Shown here: in pieces, positions 1 to 7,953 of the stretch
How positions within the stretch are numbered: the stretch's first letter is position 1
How the letters are laid out: every line of letters starts with the position of its first letter
IMG/VR virus record: IMGVR_UViG_3300020204_000264
Span: 1 to 29,630 of that record
Reading direction: 5' to 3' (one strand)
DNA: 29,630 nt
DNA from: a virus
Made by a program: the position numbers and the translations under genes
Notes under the pieces: model-generated
Databases searched by the model: none
The model's input: the letters and a program-made list of their open reading frames with translations, nothing else
Told to the model about the DNA's origin: nothing

Positions 1-1507
1 CTACTCGTACGGCATCAACGTTAAATGTTGCTGCGGCTTTAAAGTTTTGCGCTGCAGCAGATTGTACGTTTACACTATTGCCTGATAATATGTTAATAGG
101 ATCAGTGCTAGTCTCGATATTAATGCCTTTTGCTTTTAAGTTATAGACTCCTGCAACATCAACGTCCATTTTACCAGTAACGTGCATCTTAACGTCACCA
201 ATGACCTCAACATTTAATGCATTGTTGATCTTGACATTATGGTTACCATCTATGGTGACGTCAGCAGTGCCTTTAACATATAGGTGACCGTTTCGTTCAA
301 GCACCTCGTACTTGTCACCTACTATACGCTTGACTTCTGTACCGTTAGAGTCGATCTCTGTGTATGTACCAGACTTATGATAGATGTGTACGCGCTCTGA
401 GTTTGGTGTATCGTCAAACTCCATGACATGGCCAGACTCGGACATGAACACATGATTATACGGGTACAATGAGTTGTATGGTACGGGAGATTGGTCCCAT
501 GTCACGTTAAATGCAGAGATGACACCTTTCTCCCTCGCTAGTTCCTTCTTACGAACTATGGTCTTCTTGATGTCTTCATGTCTTGCAAGCTTATTGGTAT
601 CTGGTTCGTTTAAGTATAGCGGGTACTTACCTTTTGGATCTTTAAATCCGAGGACCATAGCTATACCGTCGTTAGTTAATCCCGAACTAGTAGTTGATGA
701 GTCGACTGGTGGAGTAGCGGAAGCTACTGGTGATAGTTCACCAGCAACATTTGGTATACCATCTTTTAAGAATAAGTCTTTCTGTGTAGTATCTGGATTT
801 AGACCATTGAATGCAGTGGCTGCATCTAAGTATTTTGCAGAATTAAGATCAACCATCATTGATGAATTAGTTACAGTTTCTGGTGTAGTATTATATGCAA
901 GAGCACATAATCCATCAAACATTGATTGACTGATAGGAGCTTTGACCGTGGATTGGATTGCTGGTGCTATATTTGTTGCTACATAGTCTTGTATCTCTGT
1001 ATCTGATAATGCTGGATCGTTTCTCTTGATCTCATCGATACCAGCTTGAGATAATGTATATGATGATGCTGGATTTAACCCAGTTAATTCTTCTATTTTA
1101 TCTTCAGGAGAATCATTACTTATTATGTTTCCATTTGAATCTGTGATTGATTGTTGATCGGCCGGCGCGATCATACCATCTTCTTTTAATATCATCTGAT
1201 CATTATCTTGATCTATTGCACCTTGTGCTTGTGGGATACCGCCGATAGAACCTAATATGATTGGTTGTTGTTCGTCATCATCTCTAAACATGATGAGGAC
1301 CCAGGTTCCTTCAACTGGACCTAATGGAGAGTGACCTATGCCTGATATACCAGCAGAAGTTATTGGCTGCATAGGATATGCCCATGGTAAGTCTTCAGTC
1401 TTTAGCTGGTTCTTATCATGGTTATGTAGACCAACGACTCTAACTTGACATCTACCAAGCTTGAGCGGGTCGTTCCTGTTCTCTACGCATCCAGTGTATA
1501 ACTTCAT
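1..1507 (-). CDS. 5: Baseplate central spike/hub protein, T4 gp5-like (C-terminus cut off)
   Basis: About 502 residues are visible; the C-terminus lies beyond the left edge. The first ~110 residues look like the gp5 OB-fold that sits on gp27 (MKLYTGCVENRNDPLKLGRC, then GVEGTW-type OB strands and LGSIGG). Around residues 150-240 there is a lysozyme-like (GH24) helical segment (LSQAGIDEIKRN, QSMFDGLCALAYN), but the lobe carrying the catalytic Glu, Asp and Thr of T4 gp5 is absent. After residue ~370 come short alternating repeats (VERNGHLYVKGTADVTIDG and following) typical of the gp5/VgrG triple beta-helix. The ATG overlaps the stop of the gp27-like gene (ATGA), indicating translational coupling and matching the known gp27-gp5 complex. 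Family assignment is strong. That the spike pierces the outer membrane without cutting peptidoglycan is inference. Confidence 0.88.
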   Translation of the reverse strand, partial: MKLYTGCVENRNDPLKLGRCQVRVVGLHNHDKNQLKTEDLPWAYPMQPITSAGISGIGHSPLGPVEGTWVLIMFRDDDEQQPIILGSIGGIPQAQGAIDQDNDQMILKEDGMIAPADQQSITDSNGNIISNDSPEDKIEELTGLNPASSYTLSQAGIDEIKRNDPALSDTEIQDYVATNIAPAIQSTVKAPISQSMFDGLCALAYNTTPETVTNSSMMVDLNSAKYLDAATAFNGLNPDTTQKDLFLKDGIPNVAGELSPVASATPPVDSSTTSSGLTNDGIAMVLGFKDPKGKYPLYLNEPDTNKLARHEDIKKTIVRKKELAREKGVISAFNVTWDQSPVPYNSLYPYNHVFMSESGHVMEFDDTPNSERVHIYHKSGTYTEIDSNGTEVKRIVGDKYEVLERNGHLYVKGTADVTIDGNHNVKINNALNVEVIGDVKMHVTGKMDVDVAGVYNLKAKGINIETSTDPINILSGNSVNVQSAAAQNFKAAATFNVDAVRV

Positions 1508-2793
1508 CTTCCACCTTTATTTAGATCAACTATGAACGTGTCTTTGATCAACTCCATATGACACTCATGCTTCTCTCTATTTACAAAATGATTTATAGCT
1601 GCTATTATATAGTTACCCGAAAACATGTTATCAGCCGTATCCATGTCTTCCTTATCGGTAGGATTAAACTTATTCAAGTTCAAGTAAACCTTCTTGCCTA
1701 CTGTGTAGTCTGTCCTACCTGGGACGACTATCTCCACCTTTGATATCTCTGCTTGTTGTATCAATGACATCCTTCTTTGGATCGACCTAGCATTAGTCAC
1801 GTCACCAAAGTTATTAAAGTTTCCATAGTATTTTGGCATAGCAAACACCATTGAGTTTGACCTACGAATGACATTATTAGAGGCACCAGCAAACTCGTTT
1901 AGGTGTTTTTGATTACTAAACTCGGTGAGCATATCAAAGTTTTTGACCACATACTTCTTGGTAGTTAGGTCATAGTTGATCATCTTAGAAGCATACATGC
2001 CGCTCTTTGCCCTGTCTATGTAGTCAAATATGGTTGGCATGTTGATGTCTATGATACGTTGGTATTCTTTTTCTATGTTCCTGAATGACCTGCCGTCTGG
2101 AGTAAACTCCCTCATGAAAGCATCATAAGTGAAGTATTGTGTGGGCTCTGCTTGATACAACGTCTCGAGCGATACGAAGTTTAACCCGTACTTATTTTCA
2201 AAGAACAGATAAGAAGCGTTGCCGTTCCTGTTAACAGCGATCTCTGCCGTATAGTTCAATGCTTTTACAGGAGACCAAAAGTTTGATATGTACTTGACCC
2301 CGTTAGGCGTCTCTTCTATGATAGGAGTCTTAACAGTCTCCAAGCCATTGATCTTATCTGTGATTATCGATTGAGCTATGTCAGAACACTTACCTTGATA
2401 ACACTTACTGACCTTCTTGTTTAAGTCAACTATGGCTTCACGTGATATGAAGTGTAGTTCATAGATAAGGTTCCTGTCACCCTTCTTGATACGATTTGAC
2501 ATCTTGAAGATATAGAACTGGTCGCTGATTATGTTATCCTTACCTTCGAAGGAAGGAGTATGCATCTTGATGTTGACGAACTCTTCACCTACAAACGGGA
2601 ACAGGTTTGCTAAGTCTAACGAGTCTTTTAATGCCAGTACTCCAGATATGAACGGAGAGAATATGTCCTCGTACATCTCTATGGCTATGACTTGATTGGT
2701 TACGTCTTGACCAAACCCATTAGACGAGATGATCTCAATCTTGTCGATCGAGACGTCTCCCGCGAACCGTATTACTTCAGAATCTGCTGGCAT
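1504..2793 (-). CDS. 27: Baseplate hub protein, T4 gp27-like
   Basis: The product has 429 residues, somewhat longer than T4 gp27 (391). The N-terminal segment with EMYEDIFSPFISGVLAL and LFPFVGEEFVNIKM is characteristic of the gp27 hub family in marine T4-like phages. In T4, a trimer of gp27 forms the torus that holds the gp5 spike and adapts it to the tail tube. The gene lies between gp53 and gp5 and is linked to both by start/stop overlaps (TAATG at its start, ATGA at its end), so the three baseplate proteins are probably made from one message. No signal peptide or membrane segment is visible. The assignment rests on recognised sequence features plus position; a profile search against gp27 would settle it. 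Confidence 0.85.
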   Translation of the reverse strand: MPADSEVIRFAGDVSIDKIEIISSNGFGQDVTNQVIAIEMYEDIFSPFISGVLALKDSLDLANLFPFVGEEFVNIKMHTPSFEGKDNIISDQFYIFKMSNRIKKGDRNLIYELHFISREAIVDLNKKVSKCYQGKCSDIAQSIITDKINGLETVKTPIIEETPNGVKYISNFWSPVKALNYTAEIAVNRNGNASYLFFENKYGLNFVSLETLYQAEPTQYFTYDAFMREFTPDGRSFRNIEKEYQRIIDINMPTIFDYIDRAKSGMYASKMINYDLTTKKYVVKNFDMLTEFSNQKHLNEFAGASNNVIRRSNSMVFAMPKYYGNFNNFGDVTNARSIQRRMSLIQQAEISKVEIVVPGRTDYTVGKKVYLNLNKFNPTDKEDMDTADNMFSGNYIIAAINHFVNREKHECHMELIKDTFIVDLNKGGR

Positions 2794-3287
2794 TATATAA
2801 GGTCTTTAAAGTTTTTAAGGATGGTGTTTAGTAGTGAAGGTGATATTAGCTTGATCCTGCGTTTACTCTCGTTCACGTCTGACTCATACGTATAGTTAGA
2901 TACAGATGTTGCTCCAGGGTATGATGAGTGTACTATGAACCCGTTGCTATCTACATAATGATGCGTATCGTACTCATTACCTGCGCCATACTTTGCAGTG
3001 ATATGCTTCTCTAGTTCATATACCGGGAGAGGGAAGTCATTGATGTAGTCATACTTTTCGTTAACCAGCATGACGACCCAATGGTATAGTGGAGACCCAT
3101 ATACCTTCTCTGCTATGATTTCAGGTGTATCTCCGTCTCTGAAGTCATACTCATCATACAACGTTATGTTAGATAGTAGTTCTTTACGCAACCTAACGTT
3201 CTGTGTGATGTCCTTGACTAGCTTGTACTGGGTCGTACCATTGATATCATAGTCATATAAAAATGTAGGGAAGTTTTTAAAGTACAT
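2793..3287 (-). CDS. 53: Baseplate wedge protein, T4 gp53-like
   Basis: 164 residues (T4 gp53 has 196). Family features are the N-terminal MYFKNFPTFLYDY and the central YHWVVMLVNEKYDYINDFPL, followed by a KHITAKYG-type segment, a pattern shared by gp53 of cyanophages and related viruses. In T4, gp53 joins adjacent baseplate wedges around the hub; some relatives have a LysM-like fold. The start lies only three bases after the stop of the gp48 gene, and its own stop overlaps the gp27 ATG. No strong Shine-Dalgarno sequence is visible, so translation probably depends on coupling. Good confidence from sequence and gene order. Confidence 0.85.
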   Translation of the reverse strand: MYFKNFPTFLYDYDINGTTQYKLVKDITQNVRLRKELLSNITLYDEYDFRDGDTPEIIAEKVYGSPLYHWVVMLVNEKYDYINDFPLPVYELEKHITAKYGAGNEYDTHHYVDSNGFIVHSSYPGATSVSNYTYESDVNESKRRIKLISPSLLNTILKNFKDLI

Positions 3288-3290
3288 ATA

Positions 3291-4505
3291 TTATAGCCCG
3301 TCTTGTATCTTCTCTTTTGTAAGAGTTGCAAGTTCTTTAAATGTCAACGTGATGTTGATCTGTGTAGGCATACCGTTCTCGAACGTGGTGAACTGACCGT
3401 TTGGAGAGTAGTTTACTGTCATGTCAGTAAGTACGCATGATGTGTGTCTATTTACGTTTTTATTTTCTTGTGTACCATTATAATAGAATATATCAAACTC
3501 TGATGGGTATATGTATAAGAAGTTATTTGCGTCTTTAAACTCTGGATGCATGTGTAGCTTGAACTCATAGATGATGTTTAATACCTTTTCTGCTTCTATA
3601 TGATCTCTTGGATAAAACTGGTAGTCAAAGTTAAAAGTCCTAAAATATACGTGCTTGAATAGTTGTTCTTTTCTTGGGTTAGGTGCTAGGCCAGTAAGCT
3701 TGCTTATGCCTGCGGTTCCTGGTAGTTTTGATAAACCTAAGCCTAAACCTGCCGCGGCTATAGAACTTAACGCGCCTTCTCCAGATACATTGCTAGCTCC
3801 TTTTTGGGCTAGGGCTTCAATGCCCGCAGCTGTACCTCCAGCTGCAGCTACACCCATAGCATAGATGTCGAGGTCTTCTTCGTCGTAGTTCATGCTGTAT
3901 GTAGTACTCATGTTATTAGGAGAGTGTAAAGCGATGGCTGTCTTTAATCTTTTCTTTTGACCTGAGAAAGTGCTAGCAGCTGTTGCTACTGCACCAGCAC
4001 CTAATCCTATGGCTGCAGCAGTGGTTAACGCCTCTTTTGATAAGCCTCGTGCTGCTACTCCATTCACCACTGAAGATGTTGTTAAGCTGCCGCCTAATGC
4101 TAATCCGCCAATGGCTATTCCTGCTGGGGCAGCTATAGCTCCTCCAACTCCAGTGCCAAACTTTCTTGATAAAGCTAATAGTTCACCGTTATCTCTGGGA
4201 GTATTGTCTTCTACAGTAGCTTCTATCTGATCTTTGATTAGCTTTGAATCTACTGCAGCGTTGATATAAAACACTACGTAGTTACTTCCATATTCAGCTA
4301 AATTACCCATCAAGTCTGAAGGATAAGTGTGTTCGTTGATCCTGTATTTGTTGCTATCAAATGTTGCTTGACCACCTCTTGCAGAAAACAACTCACTACC
4401 AAAAAAGTTTTTATTTCCTGACGGAATGTTATCTTCTTTAGTTTGAGTACTTTTAGATTTAAATGGGTCACCGAAGTTTTTCCCAAATAATTTTAAATCT
4501 GGCAT
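3291..4505 (-). CDS. 48: Baseplate tail-tube cap protein, T4 gp48-like
   Basis: 404 residues, a little longer than T4 gp48 (364). The C-terminal third contains the family pattern (FNFDYQFYPRDHIEAEKVLN, the FLYIYPSEFDI segment and NGMPTQINITLTFKEL), which resembles the tube fold. The middle (~residues 115-275) is an unusual Gly/Ala-rich, hydrophobic stretch that may insert into a membrane or pack in the tube lumen. In T4, gp48 caps the hub and, with gp54, starts tail-tube polymerisation. A late promoter (TATAAATA, minus strand) lies upstream and gives a leader of about 20 bases with AGGA before the ATG, so this gene probably heads the gp48-53-27-5 late operon. Confidence 0.85.
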   Translation of the reverse strand: MPDLKLFGKNFGDPFKSKSTQTKEDNIPSGNKNFFGSELFSARGGQATFDSNKYRINEHTYPSDLMGNLAEYGSNYVVFYINAAVDSKLIKDQIEATVEDNTPRDNGELLALSRKFGTGVGGAIAAPAGIAIGGLALGGSLTTSSVVNGVAARGLSKEALTTAAAIGLGAGAVATAASTFSGQKKRLKTAIALHSPNNMSTTYSMNYDEEDLDIYAMGVAAAGGTAAGIEALAQKGASNVSGEGALSSIAAAGLGLGLSKLPGTAGISKLTGLAPNPRKEQLFKHVYFRTFNFDYQFYPRDHIEAEKVLNIIYEFKLHMHPEFKDANNFLYIYPSEFDIFYYNGTQENKNVNRHTSCVLTDMTVNYSPNGQFTTFENGMPTQINITLTFKELATLTKEKIQDGL

Positions 4506-4530
4506 ATTATATTCCTAAACGTTTATTGAT

Positions 4531-4538
4531 TATTTATA
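4531..4538 (-). promoter_or_regulatory. T4-type late promoter for gp48 operon
   Basis: An exact TATAAATA on the minus strand, the T4 late consensus read by the gp55/gp33-modified polymerase. The expected start is about 6 bases downstream, leaving a ~20-base leader with AGGA ahead of the gp48 ATG at 4505. Confidence 0.8.
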
Positions 4539-4539
4539 T

Positions 4540-4547
4540 GATAAATA
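4540..4547 (+). promoter_or_regulatory. T4-type late promoter for gp4
   Basis: GATAAATA on the plus strand, separated by one base from the opposing TATAAATA. It is followed by exactly five bases and then the ATG at 4553, so the predicted transcript would begin at the initiation codon. Confidence 0.7.
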
Positions 4548-4552
4548 AGGAT

Positions 4553-4990
4553 ATGTTTCATAAAAGAAGATATAAACCAATGTTCCCAGAGAAGTATGAA
4601 GGGGATCCTACTAACATCATCATGAGGTCTAGTTGGGAAACCAGGTTTGCTGCATGGTGTGATAAAAACCCATCCATCATAAAATGGTGTTCAGAAGAGA
4701 CGGTCATCCCTTATAAATGCCCCACCGACAATAGGCTTCACAGGTACTTCATAGACTTTAAGATACGAGTTAAGACCAAAGAAAACCAAACAAAGACATA
4801 CCTCGTAGAGGTTAAACCTGCCAAACAGACCCAGCCACCAGTGTTTCCAGGCAAGAAGACAAGACACTACTTGATGGAGTCAGTCACCTTTATCAAGAAC
4901 CAAGCAAAATGGAAGGCAGCTACAGAATGGTGTAAGGATCGAGGGTATGAGTTCGTGATCATAACCGAGAATGAATTAGGCTTAAATTAG
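4553..4990 (+). CDS. 4: Head completion protein, T4 gp4-like
   Basis: 145 residues, close to T4 gp4 (150). The N-terminal pattern EKYEGDPTNIIMRSSWE, then AAWCDKNPSIIKWCSEE and the FIDFKI...YLVEVKPAKQ core, matches the gp4/gp50 family, which has a nuclease-like fold and is needed to finish the head before tail joining. The frame is open upstream to 4463, but that extension runs across both late promoters and into the divergent gp48 start. The chosen ATG aligns with the N-terminus of known gp4 proteins and lies five bases after GATAAATA. An alternative ATG at 4538 would fall inside the promoter and is unlikely. Confidence 0.88.
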   Translation: MFHKRRYKPMFPEKYEGDPTNIIMRSSWETRFAAWCDKNPSIIKWCSEETVIPYKCPTDNRLHRYFIDFKIRVKTKENQTKTYLVEVKPAKQTQPPVFPGKKTRHYLMESVTFIKNQAKWKAATEWCKDRGYEFVIITENELGLN

Positions 4991-4992
4991 CA

Positions 4993-5000
4993 TATAAATA
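4993..5000 (+). promoter_or_regulatory. T4-type late promoter, leaderless configuration
   Basis: Exact TATAAATA just after the gp4 stop, followed by five bases (ATCAA) and the ATG at 5006. With the usual T4 late spacing the transcript would start at that A. No Shine-Dalgarno sequence fits between promoter and gene. Confidence 0.75.
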
Positions 5001-5005
5001 ATCAA

Positions 5006-5590
5006 ATGGCTCAACAGATTAAAGACGTATTTGCTAACAATCAGTATAACTTAAAAGAAGCTGCTATCAAGTCTAAGGCATGGTTTCAACAACAAGCTTT
5101 GCTCCTTGGAAGACAGAACCTTACAGCTGCTAAAGTACTGAACTCTGATTCTGCAAGGGTTAAGAACACTATAGTTCCAGGATCGATGTATATGTTTATA
5201 TATGATCCTAAGGGTAAAGATGAACTGCCATACTATGATAAGTTCCCGTTAGTGTTACCTTTTAAGAAGGTTGCTGGTGGGTTTCTTGGCTTAAACTTAC
5301 ACTACTTACCTTATCAGCCTAGGATGATACTATTACAAAGGCTGATGGACTTTGTGTCTGACAGGAACATGAACGAAAACACTCGTATACGATATTCATG
5401 GAGCCTAATAAACGGAGTCAGTAAATTTAAATCAGCAGAACCATGTGTTAAGCATTATTTGATTGATCATGTTAAGACAACTTTTAGGAAGATAGATGCA
5501 AACGACTGGGCTACGGCGATCATGTTACCTGTAGAGCAGTTTGTTGGTGCAAATAAGAACAGGGTCTGGAAAGACTCAATGGGATACTAA
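5006..5590 (+). CDS. Conserved T4-like phage protein of unknown function, in the head/tail gene cluster
   Basis: 194 residues. The central region (DELPYYDKFPLVLPFKKV, GFLGLNLHYLPYQPRMILL) is a pattern I associate with conserved proteins of T4-like aquatic phages, but I cannot give a function. The first ~50 residues are Gln/Lys/Ala-rich and probably helical; the C-terminal half has RIRYSWSLINGV and a possible YLIDHVKTTFRKID helix. There is no signal peptide or membrane segment. It has its own late promoter directly upstream, and its stop overlaps the next ATG (TAATG), so it is likely a structural or assembly protein made late. DNA-end protection (gp2-like) and tail completion (gp3-like) were considered but are not supported by anything I can see. 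Confidence 0.6.
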   Translation: MAQQIKDVFANNQYNLKEAAIKSKAWFQQQALLLGRQNLTAAKVLNSDSARVKNTIVPGSMYMFIYDPKGKDELPYYDKFPLVLPFKKVAGGFLGLNLHYLPYQPRMILLQRLMDFVSDRNMNENTRIRYSWSLINGVSKFKSAEPCVKHYLIDHVKTTFRKIDANDWATAIMLPVEQFVGANKNRVWKDSMGY

Positions 5591-6282
5591 TGGCAACTTT
5601 AAACGAATTCATATCACAAGTAGCTGGCGAAGGGTTGATGCGAACATCTAGGTTCGCGGTATCTTTTGCTTTACCAAGCTCTCTATCTGCAGGACTATAT
5701 AGTGCAGATTTACGTAAGATACTATTATACTGTGATGCCATAAGCTTGCCTGGGTTAACATTAGAGACCACGGCAGCAAAGACTTTTGGCGAAGAGCGTC
5801 AGATGCCACACCAAAAACAATACGAGACCATAAACATGGGGTTCTATGTAGATAACTCGATGACAGTTAAAGAGCTGTTTGATAAGTGGATGAACGCTAT
5901 TCAAGACCCAGTAACTCGTAACTTTAATTACTATTGGACTTATGTGACAGACATAAACATTGATATATTTGATATAAAAGACAAGAGTCGTTATCAAGTA
6001 ACATTATATCATGCCTATCCAAAAGCTATAAACGCTATCCAAATGGACTATGCAAACAAAGACGTGATGAAGCTATCAGTAGCTATGGAGTACAAGTATT
6101 GGAGATCTTCACCAGCAACAAACACTACAGAATCATTCTTGAGTGATACTGTAGAGGTGCCAGACACATACTTTACCAACTTTGATCAGTATCAAACAGG
6201 ATATAATTCTTTTGAGAACTCTAGAAATTCATTATACTCTTCAGAAACAGCGTCTACAGGTCGCGGAACAATATTAACTTAA
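5590..6282 (+). CDS. 54: Tail-tube family protein, gp54/gp19-like (probably tube initiator gp54)
   Basis: 230 residues. The segments LLYCDAISLPG, QYETINMGFYVDN and VTLYHAYPKAINAIQMDY followed by KLSVAMEYKYWRSS form the tail-tube fold shared by T4 gp19, gp48 and gp54. In T4, gp54 is the initiator that sits on gp48 and starts gp19 polymerisation. The length (gp19 163, gp54 320) does not decide between them. The proximity to gp48 and baseplate genes favours gp54, while the simple single tube domain followed by a Ser/Thr/Asn-rich tail (~residues 180-230) leaves gp19 possible. The start codon overlaps the previous stop. Confidence 0.75.
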   Translation: MATLNEFISQVAGEGLMRTSRFAVSFALPSSLSAGLYSADLRKILLYCDAISLPGLTLETTAAKTFGEERQMPHQKQYETINMGFYVDNSMTVKELFDKWMNAIQDPVTRNFNYYWTYVTDINIDIFDIKDKSRYQVTLYHAYPKAINAIQMDYANKDVMKLSVAMEYKYWRSSPATNTTESFLSDTVEVPDTYFTNFDQYQTGYNSFENSRNSLYSSETASTGRGTILT

Positions 6283-6291
6283 GGACTTAAA

Positions 6292-6792
6292 ATGGAATAC
6301 AAAAAACAAGGTGTAAGCGATAATGCTTACCAACATTTACAAGAGGCGGATACAAACGGTGACGGCTATGTGAGTAGCCAAGAACTAGCTATGTATCTTG
6401 AGTTTAAGCGTAGAGAGCTTGAAGACCAAGATGCTCAACGTGATGCTATGCGTAAGATGACATGGTTTGCACTATGGGGTATGTTATTATATCCAGTGAC
6501 CATCGTTATCGCTTCATGGTTAGACGTAGACGATGCAGCAACTATCATTGGTAATATCGCTCCTACATACTTTGTAGCCATCTCAGCTTTGGTGGCAGCA
6601 TTCTTTGGTGCTAATGCATACTCAGCATCTAAAAAGAATGATGCACCACAACAGATGCAGATGCCAATCCCACAAAGACCAGCTCCATCAGCTCCACCAC
6701 CTCCTGCTCCACCAGCACCACCGAGTGTAGAGGATTATAGTGAGCCTGAAGTTAGTGCTGAACGTGCTACACCAAGAAGAAAGATAACTTAA
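6292..6792 (+). CDS. Membrane protein with one EF-hand calcium site and proline-rich tail
   Basis: 166 residues. Near residues 19-30, DTNGDGYVSSQE fits a canonical EF-hand loop with liganding residues at positions 1, 3, 5, 7, 9 and 12. Two hydrophobic segments follow (WFALWGMLLYPVTIVIASW at ~58-77, and APTYFVAISALVAAFFGAN at ~89-108), then a Pro/Ala-rich tail (PAPSAPPPPAPPAPPS). A Shine-Dalgarno AAGGA precedes the ATG. The gene lies between tail-tube and small-terminase genes, so it may be made with late morphogenesis proteins. I do not know a function. A calcium-sensing membrane protein or a lysis-timing protein is possible but speculative. One EF-hand alone is unusual, since they usually occur in pairs. 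Confidence 0.75.
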   Translation: MEYKKQGVSDNAYQHLQEADTNGDGYVSSQELAMYLEFKRRELEDQDAQRDAMRKMTWFALWGMLLYPVTIVIASWLDVDDAATIIGNIAPTYFVAISALVAAFFGANAYSASKKNDAPQQMQMPIPQRPAPSAPPPPAPPAPPSVEDYSEPEVSAERATPRRKIT

Positions 6793-6806
6793 CATAAAGG
6801 TATATC

Positions 6807-7238
6807 ATGAAGTCTGATGATAATTTGTCAAAGGTTTTTAACGTAGAGCCTCTCAAACCTGGGGAAACGATTAGTACTGGCGCTGAGATAGTGCCAGCTT
6901 CTACTAAGGTTGAAGAGAACGTAGATTACGACTATGATTCAGCTCGTAATAACCTACATAAGTTGTTGAATCAAGGCCAAGATGCATTGTATCATGCGTT
7001 AGAGATTGCAAAACAATCAGAACACCCAAGAGCTTTTGAAGTAGTAGGTAACTTAATGAAACAACTAGCTGACACTAACGAGCAGCTGTTAGCATTGAGT
7101 GAACGTAAGCAGAAGTTGGATTCGCCTAAGCAACAAGAAGGGCAGCCAAATAAACAAGTAACAAATAATAATGCGATTTTTGTGGGGTCAACCTCCGAAT
7201 TGAGCAAGATGATCAAAGATATGAATAAAGGAGAATAG
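6807..7238 (+). CDS. 16: Small terminase subunit, T4 gp16-like
   Basis: 143 residues (T4 gp16 has 164). The centre is a helical region (NLHKLLNQGQDALYHALEIA, PRAFEVVGNLMKQLADTNEQ) predicted to form the coiled-coil oligomerisation core, and the C-terminus has NNNAIFVGSTSELSKMIKD, a pattern typical of gp16 in cyanophage-type T4-like viruses. The small terminase forms a ring that recognises concatemeric DNA and stimulates the gp17 packaging motor. The large subunit is not in this window, so the usual 16-17 adjacency is broken here. AAAGG precedes the ATG. The acidic N-terminus is low complexity. Confidence 0.75.
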   Translation: MKSDDNLSKVFNVEPLKPGETISTGAEIVPASTKVEENVDYDYDSARNNLHKLLNQGQDALYHALEIAKQSEHPRAFEVVGNLMKQLADTNEQLLALSERKQKLDSPKQQEGQPNKQVTNNNAIFVGSTSELSKMIKDMNKGE

Positions 7239-7239
7239 T

Positions 7240-7953
7240 ATGGCACTACCTATGATGAAGGCACCGTTATATAATGTAACGGTGCCATCTACAAAGAGAG
7301 AGATACAGTTTAGACCGTTTTTGGTCAAAGAAGAGAAAGCATTACTCTTAGCACAGCAGTCTGAAGACCCTAAGGTAATGATCAACACATTAAAGAACGT
7401 CTTACAGTCTTGCATAGTCGGAGACGTAGACATAGATAACTTAGCTACGTTTGACTATGAATACTTATTTACACAGATCAGAGCAAAGTCTGTAGGCGAG
7501 ATAGTAGAGTTAATATTCCTTTGTGATACATGCGATGACGAAAAGGCAAAGGCTAACGTTAAGTTAGATATAACAAAGTTTAAGGTAGAGTTTCCAGAAG
7601 GACATGACACTAACATCCCTTTATTTGATGATGTTGGGATCATGATGAAAAACCCGTCGCTAGATACTTTAGATAAGTTAGAGAAGATACGAGACGGAGA
7701 TATAGACAGTATATTTGATGTAGTAGTTGATTGTATAGAATCAATATACAACACTGATGAGGTGTTTAATACTAAAGATCAAACAAGACAAGAAGTATTA
7801 GACTTCCTTGAAAACTTAACTCAAGAACAGTTTAAGAAGATTGAAAACTTTTTCTTAACTGTACCTAAGTTAAAGCAGACAGTAGAATATGATTGCCCAG
7901 TATGTAGCAAGCATCATGTTAAGTCTATGGAGGGCCTGGCAAGTTTTTTTTAG
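7240..7953 (+). CDS. 26: Baseplate hub assembly protein, T4 gp26-like (0-frame product)
   Basis: 237 residues (T4 gp26 208). MKAPLYNVTVPSTKREIQFR and PFLVKEEKALLLAQQSED, then FDYEYLFTQIRAKSVGE, match the gp26/gp51-type T4 baseplate protein family, common in T4-like phages. A Cys-rich part (CDTCDDE near residue 97 and CPVC near residue 223) may bind zinc. AAGGAG precedes the ATG. The gene ends AGT TTT TTT TAG in a run of eight T residues, and the neighbouring gp51-like frame continues in the -1 register without a start codon of its own. The most likely outcome is two products, this one and a longer -1 frameshift fusion. The arrangement, ahead of a tape-measure gene, is the same as the G/GT tail-assembly chaperones of lambda-type phages. 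Confidence 0.85.
   Translation: MALPMMKAPLYNVTVPSTKREIQFRPFLVKEEKALLLAQQSEDPKVMINTLKNVLQSCIVGDVDIDNLATFDYEYLFTQIRAKSVGEIVELIFLCDTCDDEKAKANVKLDITKFKVEFPEGHDTNIPLFDDVGIMMKNPSLDTLDKLEKIRDGDIDSIFDVVVDCIESIYNTDEVFNTKDQTRQEVLDFLENLTQEQFKKIENFFLTVPKLKQTVEYDCPVCSKHHVKSMEGLASFF

Noticed and set aside
474-929. Plus-strand open frame of 151 codons
   Set aside because: It lies entirely antisense to the gp5-like gene, whose OB-fold, lysozyme-like and repeat regions are recognisable in the minus frame.
1513-1520. CTAAATAA before gp5 as a late promoter
   Set aside because: It is in the coding end of gp27, departs from NATAAATA, and the gene already has GGTGG and stop/start coupling.
4463-4552. Longer N-terminus for gp4
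   Set aside because: It would cross both late promoters and the divergent gp48 start, and the added residues do not match the gp4 family.
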